From the NCBI RefSeq assembly GCF_008801835.1, contig NZ_VZOW01000026.1:1-64000 (forward strand): a stretch of 64,000 bases of DNA. Reading direction: 5' to 3'. The position numbers and the translations under genes were made by a program. Origin of the DNA: Cupriavidus pauculus (GTDB lineage Bacteria; Pseudomonadota; Gammaproteobacteria; Burkholderiales; Burkholderiaceae). Shown in pieces: positions 43,465 through 52,656 of the stretch (within the stretch, counting starts at the first letter, position 1; every line of letters begins with the position of its first letter). The notes below the pieces were generated by a model. That model made no database searches and had not been told where the DNA came from. It saw only the letters and a program-made list of their open reading frames with translations.

Positions 43465-43497
43465 AAAAAAGGCGCCACGGGTTTCCCCATGGCGCCT
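43465..43497 (-). terminator. rho-independent terminator of the ggt gene (minus strand)
   Basis: GGCGCCA (43471-43477) pairs with TGGCGCC (43490-43496); the A-run at 43465-43470 is the U-tract on the minus strand. It lies between the convergent gltS and ggt genes and terminates the leftward ggt transcript. Confidence 0.8.
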
Positions 43498-43566
43498 CGC
43501 AGGACTTCCACTGCCTACTGCGGTACTACAAGATGCGCGCGCACAAGTCCCCTTGTGCCGCCTTCA

Positions 43567-45192
43567 TCAGAAGCCGACGGCCTGGCCGTCGCGGCGGCTG
43601 TCGCTGGCGGCCACGTAGCCGTGCTCGCCATCCTCCGACAGACGCCAGATAAACTGCCCGGAGCCGAAATCCATATACGGGTCATTTACCGACTTGAGCT
43701 GGTGGCCGCGATCCTTCAGGCCAGCCACGGTAGCCGGATCCATCGTCCCTTCAACGTCCAACGTGAAATCGCGGTTGACCTTCCAGCGCGGGGCGCAGCA
43801 GGCGGCCTGCGGCTGCTGGTTGTAGTCGAGCATGCGCACGACGGTCTGCAAGTGCCCTTGCGGCTGCATATCGCCGCCCATCACGCCAAAGCTCATCTGC
43901 GGCTTGCCATCCTTGGTCAGGAACGCCGGGATGATCGTGTGGAACGGCCGCTTGCCGCCTTCCACCACGTTTGCCGACTTCGGATCCATCGAGAACCCGA
44001 CGCCGCGGTTCTGCAGGCTGATGCCGGTGCCCGGCACCACGACGCCCGAGCCAAATCCCATGTAGTTCGACTGGATGAACGAGATCATCATGCCGCTCTC
44101 GTCCGCGGCAGTGAGGTAGATGGTGCCGCCGGTGCGCGGCATGCCGAAGTTGAAATGCGTGGCGCGCTGCATGTCGATGAGCTTCGCGCGCGATTTCAGA
44201 TACGCGTCGTCCAGCATCTGCTCGGGCGTGACCTCCATGCTGCGCGGATCGGCCACATAACGATACAGGTCGGCAAACGCCAGCTTCATCGCCTCGATCT
44301 GCAGATGTTGCGAATCGACCGAATCCACCGGCAGGGCGCCGACGTCGAACTGATCGAGGATGCCCAGCGCCATCAGCGCTGCGATGCCCTGGCCGTTCGG
44401 CGGGATTTCATGCACCTCGTGCCCGCGATACGACTTGCTGATCGGCTTGACCCAATCCGGACGATAGTTGCGCAGGTCGTCCAGCGTCATCGCGCCGCCG
44501 CATTCCTTGCTGAACGCAGCGATTTTCTCGGCAATTTCGCCTTCGTAATAGGCCCGGCCCTTGGTCGCGCCGATCTTGCGTAAGGTGTCGGCTGCGGTCT
44601 TGAATATGAATTTCTCGCCGACGTGCGGCGCGCGGCCGTTCGGCATGAACGTGTCGGCGAAGCCCGGCTGGCTTTTCAGGTCGGGCACGGCGGCGGCCCA
44701 CTTGTGCGCCACCACCGGCGGCACGGCGTAGCCGCGCTCGGCGATCTCGATCGCCGGTTCCATCAGGTCTTCGAACGGCAGCTTGCCGAAGCGTTCATGC
44801 AGCGCAGCCCATCCGGCGATCACGCCGGGCACCGTGACGGAATCCCAGCCGCGCGTCGGCCGATTGGCCAGCCCGTTGCCGTCCACGCCGTACTTGTTCT
44901 TGAAGTAATCGGTGTTCCAGGCCTGCGGCGCCACGCCCGACGAATTCAGACCATGCAATTCCTTGCCGTCCCAGAGAATCGCAAACGCATCGCTGCCCAG
45001 GCCGCACGACACCGGTTCGACCAGGGTGATGGCAGCGGCGGCGGCAATCGCGGCGTCCACCGCGTTGCCGCCCTTGAGCAGCATACGCAGTCCGGCCTGG
45101 GCGGCCAGCGGGTGCGAAGTCGACACCACGTTGCGCGCAAACAGCGGAATGCGCACCGAAGGGTAGGGGTTGGTCCAGTTGAAGTTCTGCAT
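43567..45192 (-). CDS. ggt: gamma-glutamyltransferase
   Basis: 541 residues of the Ntn-hydrolase family. The autocatalytic nucleophile is likely Thr357 in PRTGGTIYLTAADESG; GLGSDAFAILWDGKELHGLNSSG and PPNGQGIAALMALGILD are also typical. There is no signal peptide, so this is a cytoplasmic type, which often acts on gamma-glutamyl compounds or as a cephalosporin acylase-like hydrolase rather than on periplasmic glutathione. Confidence 0.92.
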   Translation of the reverse strand: MQNFNWTNPYPSVRIPLFARNVVSTSHPLAAQAGLRMLLKGGNAVDAAIAAAAAITLVEPVSCGLGSDAFAILWDGKELHGLNSSGVAPQAWNTDYFKNKYGVDGNGLANRPTRGWDSVTVPGVIAGWAALHERFGKLPFEDLMEPAIEIAERGYAVPPVVAHKWAAAVPDLKSQPGFADTFMPNGRAPHVGEKFIFKTAADTLRKIGATKGRAYYEGEIAEKIAAFSKECGGAMTLDDLRNYRPDWVKPISKSYRGHEVHEIPPNGQGIAALMALGILDQFDVGALPVDSVDSQHLQIEAMKLAFADLYRYVADPRSMEVTPEQMLDDAYLKSRAKLIDMQRATHFNFGMPRTGGTIYLTAADESGMMISFIQSNYMGFGSGVVVPGTGISLQNRGVGFSMDPKSANVVEGGKRPFHTIIPAFLTKDGKPQMSFGVMGGDMQPQGHLQTVVRMLDYNQQPQAACCAPRWKVNRDFTLDVEGTMDPATVAGLKDRGHQLKSVNDPYMDFGSGQFIWRLSEDGEHGYVAASDSRRDGQAVGF

Positions 45193-45326
45193 GGTCTGTC
45201 TCGTTGTTCGAAGCGCGTTCAGTTCTCGTCTTCGTCGGTTTTGCTGTGACGGGCTGGAGCGGCCGACCCAATCGTGTCGCGCCGCCGGATCCAGCCCCTG
45301 TCACCCCGGCGCAAGGGTTGGAAGGC

Positions 45327-46304
45327 TCAGTCCACCTGGATCTTGCGATCCTTGATCAGCTTGCCCCAGCGTGCGCTGTCCTTTTTTACCATCGCGGCAA
45401 ACTGCGCCGGCGTGCCGCCGACGGGTTCGGCGCCCAGCTTGGCCAGGCGGTCCTTTACGTCCTGCGACTGGATCGCCTTGTTGAACTCGGCGTTGAGCCG
45501 GTTGACGATCTCGGGCGGCAAGCCCTTGGGGCCATAGATGCCAAACCACGTATCGGATTCAAAACCGGGCAGCCCAGATTCGCTCGCGGTAGGCAGCTCA
45601 GGCGCCAGGGGCGAGCGCTTCAGGCTGGTCACCGCCAGCGCCTTGAGTTTGCCGTCCTTCACGTGTGGCATGCCGGACACGATGCTGTCGAACAGTACCT
45701 GAACCTTGTTAGAGATCAGGTCGGGCACGGCCAGCGCGGTGCCGCGATATGGGATGTGCGTGATGAAGATGCCGGCCTGCGCCTTGAATGCTTCGGCGGT
45801 CAGGTGGACCACGGTGCCATTGCCGCTCGATGCATAGTTCAGCTCGCCCGGGTGCTTCTTGGCGTAGTCGATCAGTTCCCGGACATTCTTGACCGGCAAC
45901 TGGTTGGGCACCACCAGCACGTTGGTGGCGGTGGCCACCTGGCCGATCGGCGTGAAATCGGTTTCGGTGTTGTACGGCAGATGCGTGTTGATGTACGGAC
46001 CGATCGAGTGCGTGCTGGTGGTGGCAATCAGGATCGTGTAGCCGTCAGGCGCCGCCTTGGCCGCCATGTCCGAGCCAATGGCGCCGCCCGCGCCGGGGCG
46101 GTTGTCTACCACGATCTGCTGACCCAGCCCGGCACCTACCTTTTGCGCGATGGCGCGCGCCAGCAAATCGGTCGCGCCGCTGGCCGGAAACGGCACGATC
46201 AATCGGATCGGCTTGCTTGGATACGTGTCGGCCAGCGACGGCGCGGCAGCCAGCGTGAGGCTCGTGGCAAGGCCAATGCCCAGAAGGCGTAGCCAGTGTT
46301 GCAT
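45327..46304 (-). CDS. Bug-family (TctC-like) periplasmic binding protein
   Basis: 325 residues: signal peptide (~1-25, cleavage after SLA), then the Bug fold with YPSKPIRLIVPFPASGATDLLARAIAQ, VVDNRPGAGGAIGSDMAAKA and PYINTHLPYNTETDFTPIG. Such proteins bind carboxylates or other small metabolites, sometimes for TctAB. GGAGA before the ATG at 46304. Divergent from a LysR gene across an inverted repeat at 46405, which probably controls it. Confidence 0.92.
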   Translation of the reverse strand: MQHWLRLLGIGLATSLTLAAAPSLADTYPSKPIRLIVPFPASGATDLLARAIAQKVGAGLGQQIVVDNRPGAGGAIGSDMAAKAAPDGYTILIATTSTHSIGPYINTHLPYNTETDFTPIGQVATATNVLVVPNQLPVKNVRELIDYAKKHPGELNYASSGNGTVVHLTAEAFKAQAGIFITHIPYRGTALAVPDLISNKVQVLFDSIVSGMPHVKDGKLKALAVTSLKRSPLAPELPTASESGLPGFESDTWFGIYGPKGLPPEIVNRLNAEFNKAIQSQDVKDRLAKLGAEPVGGTPAQFAAMVKKDSARWGKLIKDRKIQVD

Positions 46305-46404
46305 CTGTTCTTCTCCGGTACGGATGGGTACGACGTGGAACTGCGGCAGGAAAGTCAAATTATTCCGCGCCCGCGATCACAATGAAAGTTAATATTCCTT
46401 GCTT

Positions 46405-46429
46405 GATTCACAAGAAAATATTGTGAATC
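46405..46429. promoter_or_regulatory. LysR-type binding site candidate
   Basis: GATTCACAA-N7-TTGTGAATC is a perfect 9-bp inverted repeat in the divergent region between the Bug gene and the LysR gene, 24 bp upstream of the LysR start. It contains the T-N11-A core expected of LysR-family sites. Confidence 0.7.
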
Positions 46430-46452
46430 GTCCGTGAAAGGTTCCTTGCAGC

Positions 46453-47337
46453 ATGAGCACTATCCGCTTTTTAAGAACTTTCGTCGCCGTGGCCGAACAG
46501 GGCTCTTTTGTGGCGGCCGCCGGCGAGGTGGCGTTGACCCAGGCGGCGGTCAGTCTGCAGATGCGGTCCCTTGAGGAAGAACTGCGGCGCGAGCTATTCG
46601 ACCGCAGCGGCCGCGTGGCGGTGCTGAACGCAGACGGCCGCGCGTTGCTGCCGCAGGCGCGGCGGCTGCTGGCGCTCTACGAGGAGATGCGCCTGCCGTT
46701 GGCCGACTCGCAGGCCATGGCGGGCGCGGTCGCGATTGGCGCCGTGGTTTCGGTGATGGGTGGACTGTCGCATGTGGTCGCGCAGTTGAAGCGCACCTAT
46801 CCGGCGCTCGATGTGCGGCTGATCGGCGCCAAGTCGTTCGAGCTGGCGGCGATGGTGGAAAGTGGCGAGCTCGACGCCGCATTCGTTGTCGAAGGATCGG
46901 CGCGCCTGGCCGGCACGCTGCATTGGACGCCGCTCTACGACGAACCGCTGGTGGCGATCGCCGCGCGCGGCAGCAGTGGCGACGACGCGCGCCAGGCTCT
47001 GGCCGCCAATCCGTTTCTTCGGTTCGATCGCAGCCAGCGCACTGGCGCGCTGGTGGAGCGCGCGTTGCGGCGCGCGCATTTGCGTACCAACGAGTTCCTC
47101 GAGTTGAATTCGATCGAGGCGCTGGTGGAACTGGTGCGGCAGGAAGTTGGGGTGACCGTGGTGCCGTTGCTCAAGCGCGCGCGCTGGCGCGAAGACAAGG
47201 CGTTGCGGATACTGCCGCTGCGTGCGGGCGGTGAACCGCTGGTGCGCAGCATCGGCATGCTGGAGCGGCGCGATCATGGCCGCGTGCACGTCACCGAGGC
47301 GATCCGCGCGGCGTGCGCGAGCCTGTTCGGCGCCTGA
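46453..47337 (+). CDS. LysR-family transcriptional regulator
   Basis: 294 residues: N-terminal winged helix-turn-helix (~1-60, IRFLRTFVAVAEQGSFVAAAGEVALTQAAVSLQMRSLEEEL) and a LysR substrate-binding domain (~88-290). Divergent from the Bug binding protein. Its probable site is the inverted repeat at 46405-46429. The likely inducer is the ligand of that transporter, unknown. Confidence 0.92.
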   Translation: MSTIRFLRTFVAVAEQGSFVAAAGEVALTQAAVSLQMRSLEEELRRELFDRSGRVAVLNADGRALLPQARRLLALYEEMRLPLADSQAMAGAVAIGAVVSVMGGLSHVVAQLKRTYPALDVRLIGAKSFELAAMVESGELDAAFVVEGSARLAGTLHWTPLYDEPLVAIAARGSSGDDARQALAANPFLRFDRSQRTGALVERALRRAHLRTNEFLELNSIEALVELVRQEVGVTVVPLLKRARWREDKALRILPLRAGGEPLVRSIGMLERRDHGRVHVTEAIRAACASLFGA

Positions 47338-47345
47338 ATAAAAAA

Positions 47346-47367
47346 GGGCGCCCCGTTGGGGACGCCC
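47346..47367 (-). terminator. rho-independent terminator of tctBA (minus strand)
   Basis: GGGCGCCCC-GTT-GGGG(A)CGCCC folds into a stable hairpin; the AAAAAA just to its left is the U-tract for leftward transcription. It terminates the tctBA operon. Confidence 0.8.
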
Positions 47368-47370
47368 TCA

Positions 47371-47394
47371 GTACTTCGGTACTTCCGTACTTCA
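47371..47394. repeat. three tandem 8-bp repeats GTACTTCN
   Basis: GTACTTCG, GTACTTCC and GTACTTCA follow each other without gap between the tctA stop and its terminator. Probably a slippage product without function. Confidence 0.6.
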
Positions 47395-47413
47395 ATACTG
47401 TGGCAGGAAGGAC

Positions 47414-48916
47414 TTACTCTTCCTGGAATGCTTCTTCGCGCTTCGCCTTGATCGACGGCATCGCCACGATTGCCACCAGAATCGCGGCGGCGATCAGCAG
47501 GCCCAGCGACAGCGGACGCGTCACGAACACGCTGAAGTCACCACGCGACAGCAGCAGCGAGCGGCGGAAGTTTTCTTCCATCATCGGTCCGAGCACGAAG
47601 CCCAGCAGCAGCGGCGCCGGTTCGCACTTCAGCTTGATGAACAGGTAGCCGATCACGCCAAAAGCCGCGGTCTGGAACACGTCGAACGTGGTGTTCTGAA
47701 CCGAGTACACGCCGATGCAGCAGAACGTCAGAATTGCCGGGTACAGGTAGCGGTAGGGCACCTTCAGCAGCTTCACCCAGATACCGATCATCGGCAGGTT
47801 CAGCACGATCAGGATCAGGTTGCCCAGCCACATCGAGGCGATCAGGCCCCAGAACAGCGCAGGATTGCTGCTCATCACCTGCGGGCCCGGCTGGATGTTG
47901 TGGATCGTCATCGCACCGACCATCAGCGCCATCACGGCGTTAGGCGGAATGCCCAGCGTCAGCAGCGGGATGAACGAGGTCTGCGCCGCGGCGTTGTTGG
48001 CCGATTCCGGACCTGCCACGCCTTCAATCGCGCCCTTGCCGAATTCCTCCGGGTACCGCGAGGTCTTCTTCTCGAGCGAGTAGGCGGCGAACGATGCCAG
48101 CGAAGCACCGCCGCCCGGCAGGATACCCAGCGCCGAACCGAGCATCGTGCCGCGCAGCACCGCCGGAATCATGCGCTTGAAATCTTCCTTGGTCGGGAAC
48201 AGGTTGGTTACGTGATCGGTGAAGGTCTCGCGATTTTCCTTCTGCTCCAGGTTCGCAATGATTTCCGCGAAGCCGAACACACCCATCGCCACCGACACGA
48301 AGTTCAGTCCATCGGTCAGCTCCGGCACGTCGAACGAAAAGCGCGCGGCGCCCGAGTTCACATCGGTGCCCACCAGACCCAGCAACAGGCCCAGCACGAT
48401 CATCGAGATTGCTTTGACGAGCGAGCCCGACGCCAGCACCACGGCGCCGATCAGGCCCAGCACCATCAGCGAGAAGTACTCGGCGGGGCCGAACTTGAAC
48501 GCCAATTCCGACAGCGGCGCGGCAAAAGCGGCCAGGATCAGCGTGGCCACGCAGCCGGCGAAGAACGAGCCGATGCCGGCAGTGGCCAGCGCCACGCCCG
48601 CACGGCCGCGACGCGCCATCTGGTAGCCGTCGATGGTGGTCACGACCGACGACGATTCGCCGGGCAGATTCACCAGAATGGCGGTTGTGGAACCACCGTA
48701 CTGTGCGCCGTAGTAGATACCGGCCAGCATGATCAGCGCGGCCACCGGCGGCAGCGTGTACGTCACGGGCAACAGCATCGCGATCGTGGCTAGGGGCCCA
48801 AGGCCCGGCAGCACGCCGATCAGCGTGCCCAGCACGCAGCCCAGAAACGCGTAGGCGATGTTCTGAAACGACAGGGCGGTCGAGAAGCCCAGTCCGAGGT
48901 TGGCTAACAATTCCAT
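47414..48916 (-). CDS. tctA: tripartite tricarboxylate transporter, large membrane subunit
   Basis: 500 residues with about twelve membrane helices and the TctA hallmarks GVLPGLGPLATIAMLLP, QYGGSTTAILVNLPGESSSVVTTIDGY, and a second repeat with GILPGGGASLASFAAY. It forms the channel of a secondary carboxylate importer working with TctB and a Bug/TctC protein. It follows tctB by 13 bp. No tctC is in the operon; the Bug proteins at 45327 and 51581 are candidates. Confidence 0.95.
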   Translation of the reverse strand: MELLANLGLGFSTALSFQNIAYAFLGCVLGTLIGVLPGLGPLATIAMLLPVTYTLPPVAALIMLAGIYYGAQYGGSTTAILVNLPGESSSVVTTIDGYQMARRGRAGVALATAGIGSFFAGCVATLILAAFAAPLSELAFKFGPAEYFSLMVLGLIGAVVLASGSLVKAISMIVLGLLLGLVGTDVNSGAARFSFDVPELTDGLNFVSVAMGVFGFAEIIANLEQKENRETFTDHVTNLFPTKEDFKRMIPAVLRGTMLGSALGILPGGGASLASFAAYSLEKKTSRYPEEFGKGAIEGVAGPESANNAAAQTSFIPLLTLGIPPNAVMALMVGAMTIHNIQPGPQVMSSNPALFWGLIASMWLGNLILIVLNLPMIGIWVKLLKVPYRYLYPAILTFCCIGVYSVQNTTFDVFQTAAFGVIGYLFIKLKCEPAPLLLGFVLGPMMEENFRRSLLLSRGDFSVFVTRPLSLGLLIAAAILVAIVAMPSIKAKREEAFQEE

Positions 48917-48929
48917 GGGGGCGGGCTCC

Positions 48930-49391
48930 TTAACTTACCAGGAAAGCCGGCCAAACCGGCATCTGCAGGTTGATGCCGTACACGAACGCACCCAGGCTGA
49001 TCAGCACCAGGACGATTGCGTTGAGGACGGCGCCTTTCCAGCTGAATTCATGACTGGCCATCGAGGAAACCAGCACCAGTACCGCGACCGACAGGACCAT
49101 GCCCAGCGGTTTGAGCAGCAGGCCGAACAGCACCACCGAACCCAGGATCCACAGCAGGATCTTCAGGTCCCAGCGGGCCAGATGGTCTTCTTCGGCCTTG
49201 GAGGACAGCGAACCCCACAGGACCAGCGCGCCCAGCAGGGCGAGCACGATGCCGAGCCAGAACGGGAAGTATCCCGGTCCCATCTTGGCGGCTGTCCCCA
49301 TGGAATAGCCACGGGCGACAAAGGAAAAGCCCAGTCCGACCAGAATGAACATCAGGCCGGAGGCAAAGTCCTTTTGGCTACGTATGCGCAA
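48930..49391 (-). CDS. tctB: tripartite tricarboxylate transporter, small membrane subunit
   Basis: 154 residues with four membrane helices (about 8-27, 36-56, 76-105, 115-145) and the family motif GTAAKMGPGYFPFWLGIVLALLG. The start is a TTG at 49391 with GAGGAG seven bases upstream; an upstream ATG frame is not supported. It pairs with TctA. Confidence 0.9.
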   Translation of the reverse strand: MRIRSQKDFASGLMFILVGLGFSFVARGYSMGTAAKMGPGYFPFWLGIVLALLGALVLWGSLSSKAEEDHLARWDLKILLWILGSVVLFGLLLKPLGMVLSVAVLVLVSSMASHEFSWKGAVLNAIVLVLISLGAFVYGINLQMPVWPAFLVS

Positions 49392-49800
49392 AATGATTCT
49401 CCTCGATAAAGCAGCTTGAAATCGTCGCGACGGACCGGTCAAACCGGCCTACCCCGGGGCGGAAACGGCTGCAAAAACCGACAGCGCCCCCGTCCCCGCG
49501 GCACTCCCCGTCGCGGGCAGGGTGGAAGTTAAAAGCGCATCCTTTCAGCTACCTTTCATATGTCTGCATAAACTGGCAACTTCAGGGTATGTCCCTAGGC
49601 AGACGTCTGAAAGCAATCGGTAAGCCGTTGACGATGCAAGGAAAATGGCAGGGAAAACGCGCATGGGAACGCGGGTCGCGGCGCGCGTCGGCCGGACGGC
49701 GGCTGACAGACTGGGGCGGGCGGGTCGCCTATGATCGATGGGATCGACGCCGATTGGTGCACACGAATGCGCCGGCGCAAGAGACCTCGGAGGAGCCCGC
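49392..49800. other. divergent intergenic region tctB / antiporter
   Basis: 409 bp without a gene. It contains a short palindrome CAGACGTCTG (49600-49609) and a near-repeat TGTCTGC (49560-49566) that could be an operator for tctBA, and the GGAGGAG ribosome binding site of the antiporter at its right end. No promoter is certain. Confidence 0.45.
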
Positions 49801-51609
49801 TTGGAGACCATCGACCATGCCATCCTGATCGGCGCCGTGGTGATGACGCTTGGCATTCTGCTGGGCGTGTTTTCGGCGCGCTTCGGCGTGCCGTTCCTGC
49901 TGGTATTCCTGGGCGTGGGCATGGCCGCCGGCGTGGACGGCCCGGGCGGGATCCGCTTCTCCAACACCTGGCTCAGCTTTCTGGTGGGCAATATCGCGCT
50001 GGCGGTGATCCTGCTCGATGGCGGCCTGCGCACGCGTTTCGCCACATTTCGCGTGGCACTGCGGCCCTCGCTGTCGCTGGCCACGGTCGGCGTGGCGCTC
50101 ACGGCCGTCCTGGTCGGGCTGTTTGCCACCTGGATGCTCGGCATCGACTGGAAGCTGGGGCTGCTGCTGGGCGCGATCGTCGGCTCCACCGACGCCGCGG
50201 CCGTGTTCTCGCTGCTCAACGGCAGCGGCATCCGGCTCAAGGAGCGCGTCGCCAGCGTGCTGGAAATCGAATCGGGCATCAACGATCCGATGGCCATTTT
50301 CCTGACGCTTACCCTGATCCAGTGGATCACGGCGCCCGCAGGGCTGACCCTTGCCGCGCTGGCGATGCGCCTGGTGGTGCAGTTCGGCGTCGGCGGCGTG
50401 CTGGGCGTGGCGCTGGGGTACTGCATGGCCAACGTCATGGAGCGCGTGAACGTGGCCGAAGGGCTGCAGGCGATCCTCATCTGCGCGGGCGGATGCATGG
50501 TGTGGGCGATCGTGCAGACGCTGGGCGGCAGCGGCTTCCTGGCGGTCTATCTGGCCGGCATGATGGTCGGCAATCGCGATCGGGCCGTCAGCGAAGACGT
50601 GATGCGCGCCATGGACGGCATGGCGTGGCTGGCACAGTCGGCCATGTTCCTGCTGCTTGGCCTGCTGGTGACACCTCATCGCATCTGGGATGTCGCCCTG
50701 CCTTCGCTGGCGGTGGCGCTGTTCCTGATGTGCGTGGCACGTCCCGTGGCGGTGTTCGCTTCATTGCTGCCGTTTCGCTTCAGCGCACGCGAGAAAGGCT
50801 TCGTGGCCTGGATGGGATTGCGCGGCGCGGTGCCGATCGTGCTGTCGCTGTTTCCGCTGCTGCAGGGCATGGAGGATTCCGGGCTGCTGTTTCGCGTCGC
50901 GTTTGCGGTGGTGCTGGCCAGCCTGCTATGCCAGGGCACCACGGTGGCGCTGGCGGCGCGTCTGGCGCGTGTACTGCGGCCGCCGTACGACGAGCCGTTG
51001 TCGCGTGAACGCCTGCGCGGCACGCGCTCGCCGGGATTGGAATTGATGCAGTTTCAGGTGGCTGCCGGATCGTCGATGGAAGACTTGCGCGCCGATCAGC
51101 TGGAATTGCCGCCGCGCAGCCGATTGATGACCCTGGCGCGCTCTGGATCGCTGGTGCCGCTGGAGCAGGCGGTGCTGCGCGCCGGCGATATCGTCTCGGT
51201 GCTGGCCCCGGCCGGCTCGGTGCCGTTGCTGTCGCGGCTGTTTCTGGTGGCGGCCAGACCGGCGTCTTGGGACCAGGCTTCGCATGATTTCCTGCTCGAC
51301 GGACAGGCGAGGCTGGCGGACGTGGCGGCGCTTTACGGCACGCGGGAACTGACGCCGGAAGAGCAGTCGCGCACGCTAGAAGAGGCGATGCTGGCGGTGT
51401 TTTCGTCGCCGCCCGTGGAAGGCGACGCACTGGAACTTGCCGGGTTGCGGCTCACCGTGACGCGCATGGAAGGGCCGCGCGTGATACAGGTGGGCTTGCT
51501 GCTGCCGCGCAATGCGGCCGAGGACGCCAGGGACGGCAAGGACCGGCTCTGGCGCATGCGCGGCAAGATGCGCGGCTCGGTCAGTCGACCTTGGCGCCGG
51601 AAACCTTGA
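49801..51609 (+). CDS. K+/H+ antiporter of the NhaP2/CvrA type (CPA1)
   Basis: 602 residues: about twelve membrane helices (1-395) with the exchanger core GAIVGSTDAAAVFSLLNGSGI and ESGINDPMAIFLTL, then a cytoplasmic TrkA-C-like domain (~405-490) and a further regulatory C-terminus. It would exchange K+ (or Na+) for protons. The TTG at 49801 is preferred over the ATG at 49738 because GGAGGAG immediately precedes it and the upstream 21 residues are not membrane-protein-like. Its last 29 bp overlap the end of the convergent Bug gene. Confidence 0.9.
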   Translation: METIDHAILIGAVVMTLGILLGVFSARFGVPFLLVFLGVGMAAGVDGPGGIRFSNTWLSFLVGNIALAVILLDGGLRTRFATFRVALRPSLSLATVGVALTAVLVGLFATWMLGIDWKLGLLLGAIVGSTDAAAVFSLLNGSGIRLKERVASVLEIESGINDPMAIFLTLTLIQWITAPAGLTLAALAMRLVVQFGVGGVLGVALGYCMANVMERVNVAEGLQAILICAGGCMVWAIVQTLGGSGFLAVYLAGMMVGNRDRAVSEDVMRAMDGMAWLAQSAMFLLLGLLVTPHRIWDVALPSLAVALFLMCVARPVAVFASLLPFRFSAREKGFVAWMGLRGAVPIVLSLFPLLQGMEDSGLLFRVAFAVVLASLLCQGTTVALAARLARVLRPPYDEPLSRERLRGTRSPGLELMQFQVAAGSSMEDLRADQLELPPRSRLMTLARSGSLVPLEQAVLRAGDIVSVLAPAGSVPLLSRLFLVAARPASWDQASHDFLLDGQARLADVAALYGTRELTPEEQSRTLEEAMLAVFSSPPVEGDALELAGLRLTVTRMEGPRVIQVGLLLPRNAAEDARDGKDRLWRMRGKMRGSVSRPWRRKP

Positions 51610-52582
51610 CCACCTGGCCGTATTTCTTCAGTTCGCGCTGGATCAGCGCCCCGAACTGCTCGGGCGTGGTGGGCGCCGGTTGCGCGCCGATGCGGGCCAG
51701 GCGCTGCTTCATGTCGTCGGTCTTCAGAATCGCAACGATGTCGTGATTGAGCCGGTCGACGATCTCGCGCGGCGTGCCGGCCGGGGCCAGCACGCCGAAC
51801 CATGTCGAGATATCGAATCCTTCCAGGCCCAGACCCTTGCCGGCTTCGGCAATCGTCGGCAGCTCCGGGAACGAGGGCGCGCGGCTGGCCGTGGTCACGG
51901 CAAAGGCCTTGAGCTTGCCGGCCTTGATATTGGCCGACGCGGAAGCGAGGTTGTCGAAAATCAGGTCGGTCTGGCCGGAAAGCACCGACAACTGCGCCGG
52001 CGACGCACCGTTGTACGGAATGTGGACCATGCTGATATGGGCCATGCTCTTGAACAGCTCGCCGGACAGGTGCCCGGCGCTGCCGTTGCCGCCGGACGCA
52101 TAGTCGAGCTTGCCCGGATGCTTGCGCGCATATTCGACCAGATCGCGCACATTGTTGATATGCAGTTCCGCGGCCTTGCCCGGATGCATGACGAGCACGT
52201 TCGGCACGTCGGCGACCAGCGTGATCGGCGCGAAGTCCTTGACCGGGTCATAGGGCATCTTCGCAAACAGCGTCGGGTTGATCGCGTGCGTAGCCACCGC
52301 GCCCATCACCAGCGTGTAGCCGTCGGCCGGTTGCTTGGCGACGTAGTCGGCGCCCAGGTTGCCGCCGGCGCCCGGCTTGTTTTCGACCACCACGGGCTGG
52401 CCCAGGCTGTCGCGCAGCTTCTCGCCGATGGCGCGCGCCACGGTGTCCAGCGGGCCGCCGGCCGGATATGGCACCACGAAGCGGATCGGTTTGGCTGGCC
52501 AGTTGGCGGGAGCGGCGGCGTGCGCCGGCGCGGCGAAGGCCATGGTGGCTGTGATGGCGGCCGTGAGCAGGGTCTTGAACAT
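51581..52582 (-). CDS. Bug-family (TctC-like) periplasmic binding protein
   Basis: 333 residues: signal peptide (~1-22, cleavage after AHA), then WPAKPIRFVVPYPAGGPLDTVARAIGEK, VVENKPGAGGNLGADYVAKQ and the Bug C-terminal lobe. Ligand unknown. It lies in a leftward set with a DUF2214 membrane protein and a CaiB CoA-transferase, so a carboxylate that is then activated to a CoA ester is possible. Its 3' end overlaps the antiporter gene by 29 bp on the opposite strand. Confidence 0.92.
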   Translation of the reverse strand: MFKTLLTAAITATMAFAAPAHAAAPANWPAKPIRFVVPYPAGGPLDTVARAIGEKLRDSLGQPVVVENKPGAGGNLGADYVAKQPADGYTLVMGAVATHAINPTLFAKMPYDPVKDFAPITLVADVPNVLVMHPGKAAELHINNVRDLVEYARKHPGKLDYASGGNGSAGHLSGELFKSMAHISMVHIPYNGASPAQLSVLSGQTDLIFDNLASASANIKAGKLKAFAVTTASRAPSFPELPTIAEAGKGLGLEGFDISTWFGVLAPAGTPREIVDRLNHDIVAILKTDDMKQRLARIGAQPAPTTPEQFGALIQRELKKYGQVVKVSGAKVD

Positions 52583-52656
52583 GTCGAACGTGGAAAAGGT
52601 CGGGAATCGGTCAGCCGGTGCGTACATTGCGCGCCGGCTTTTCTGTGACGCGGGTA

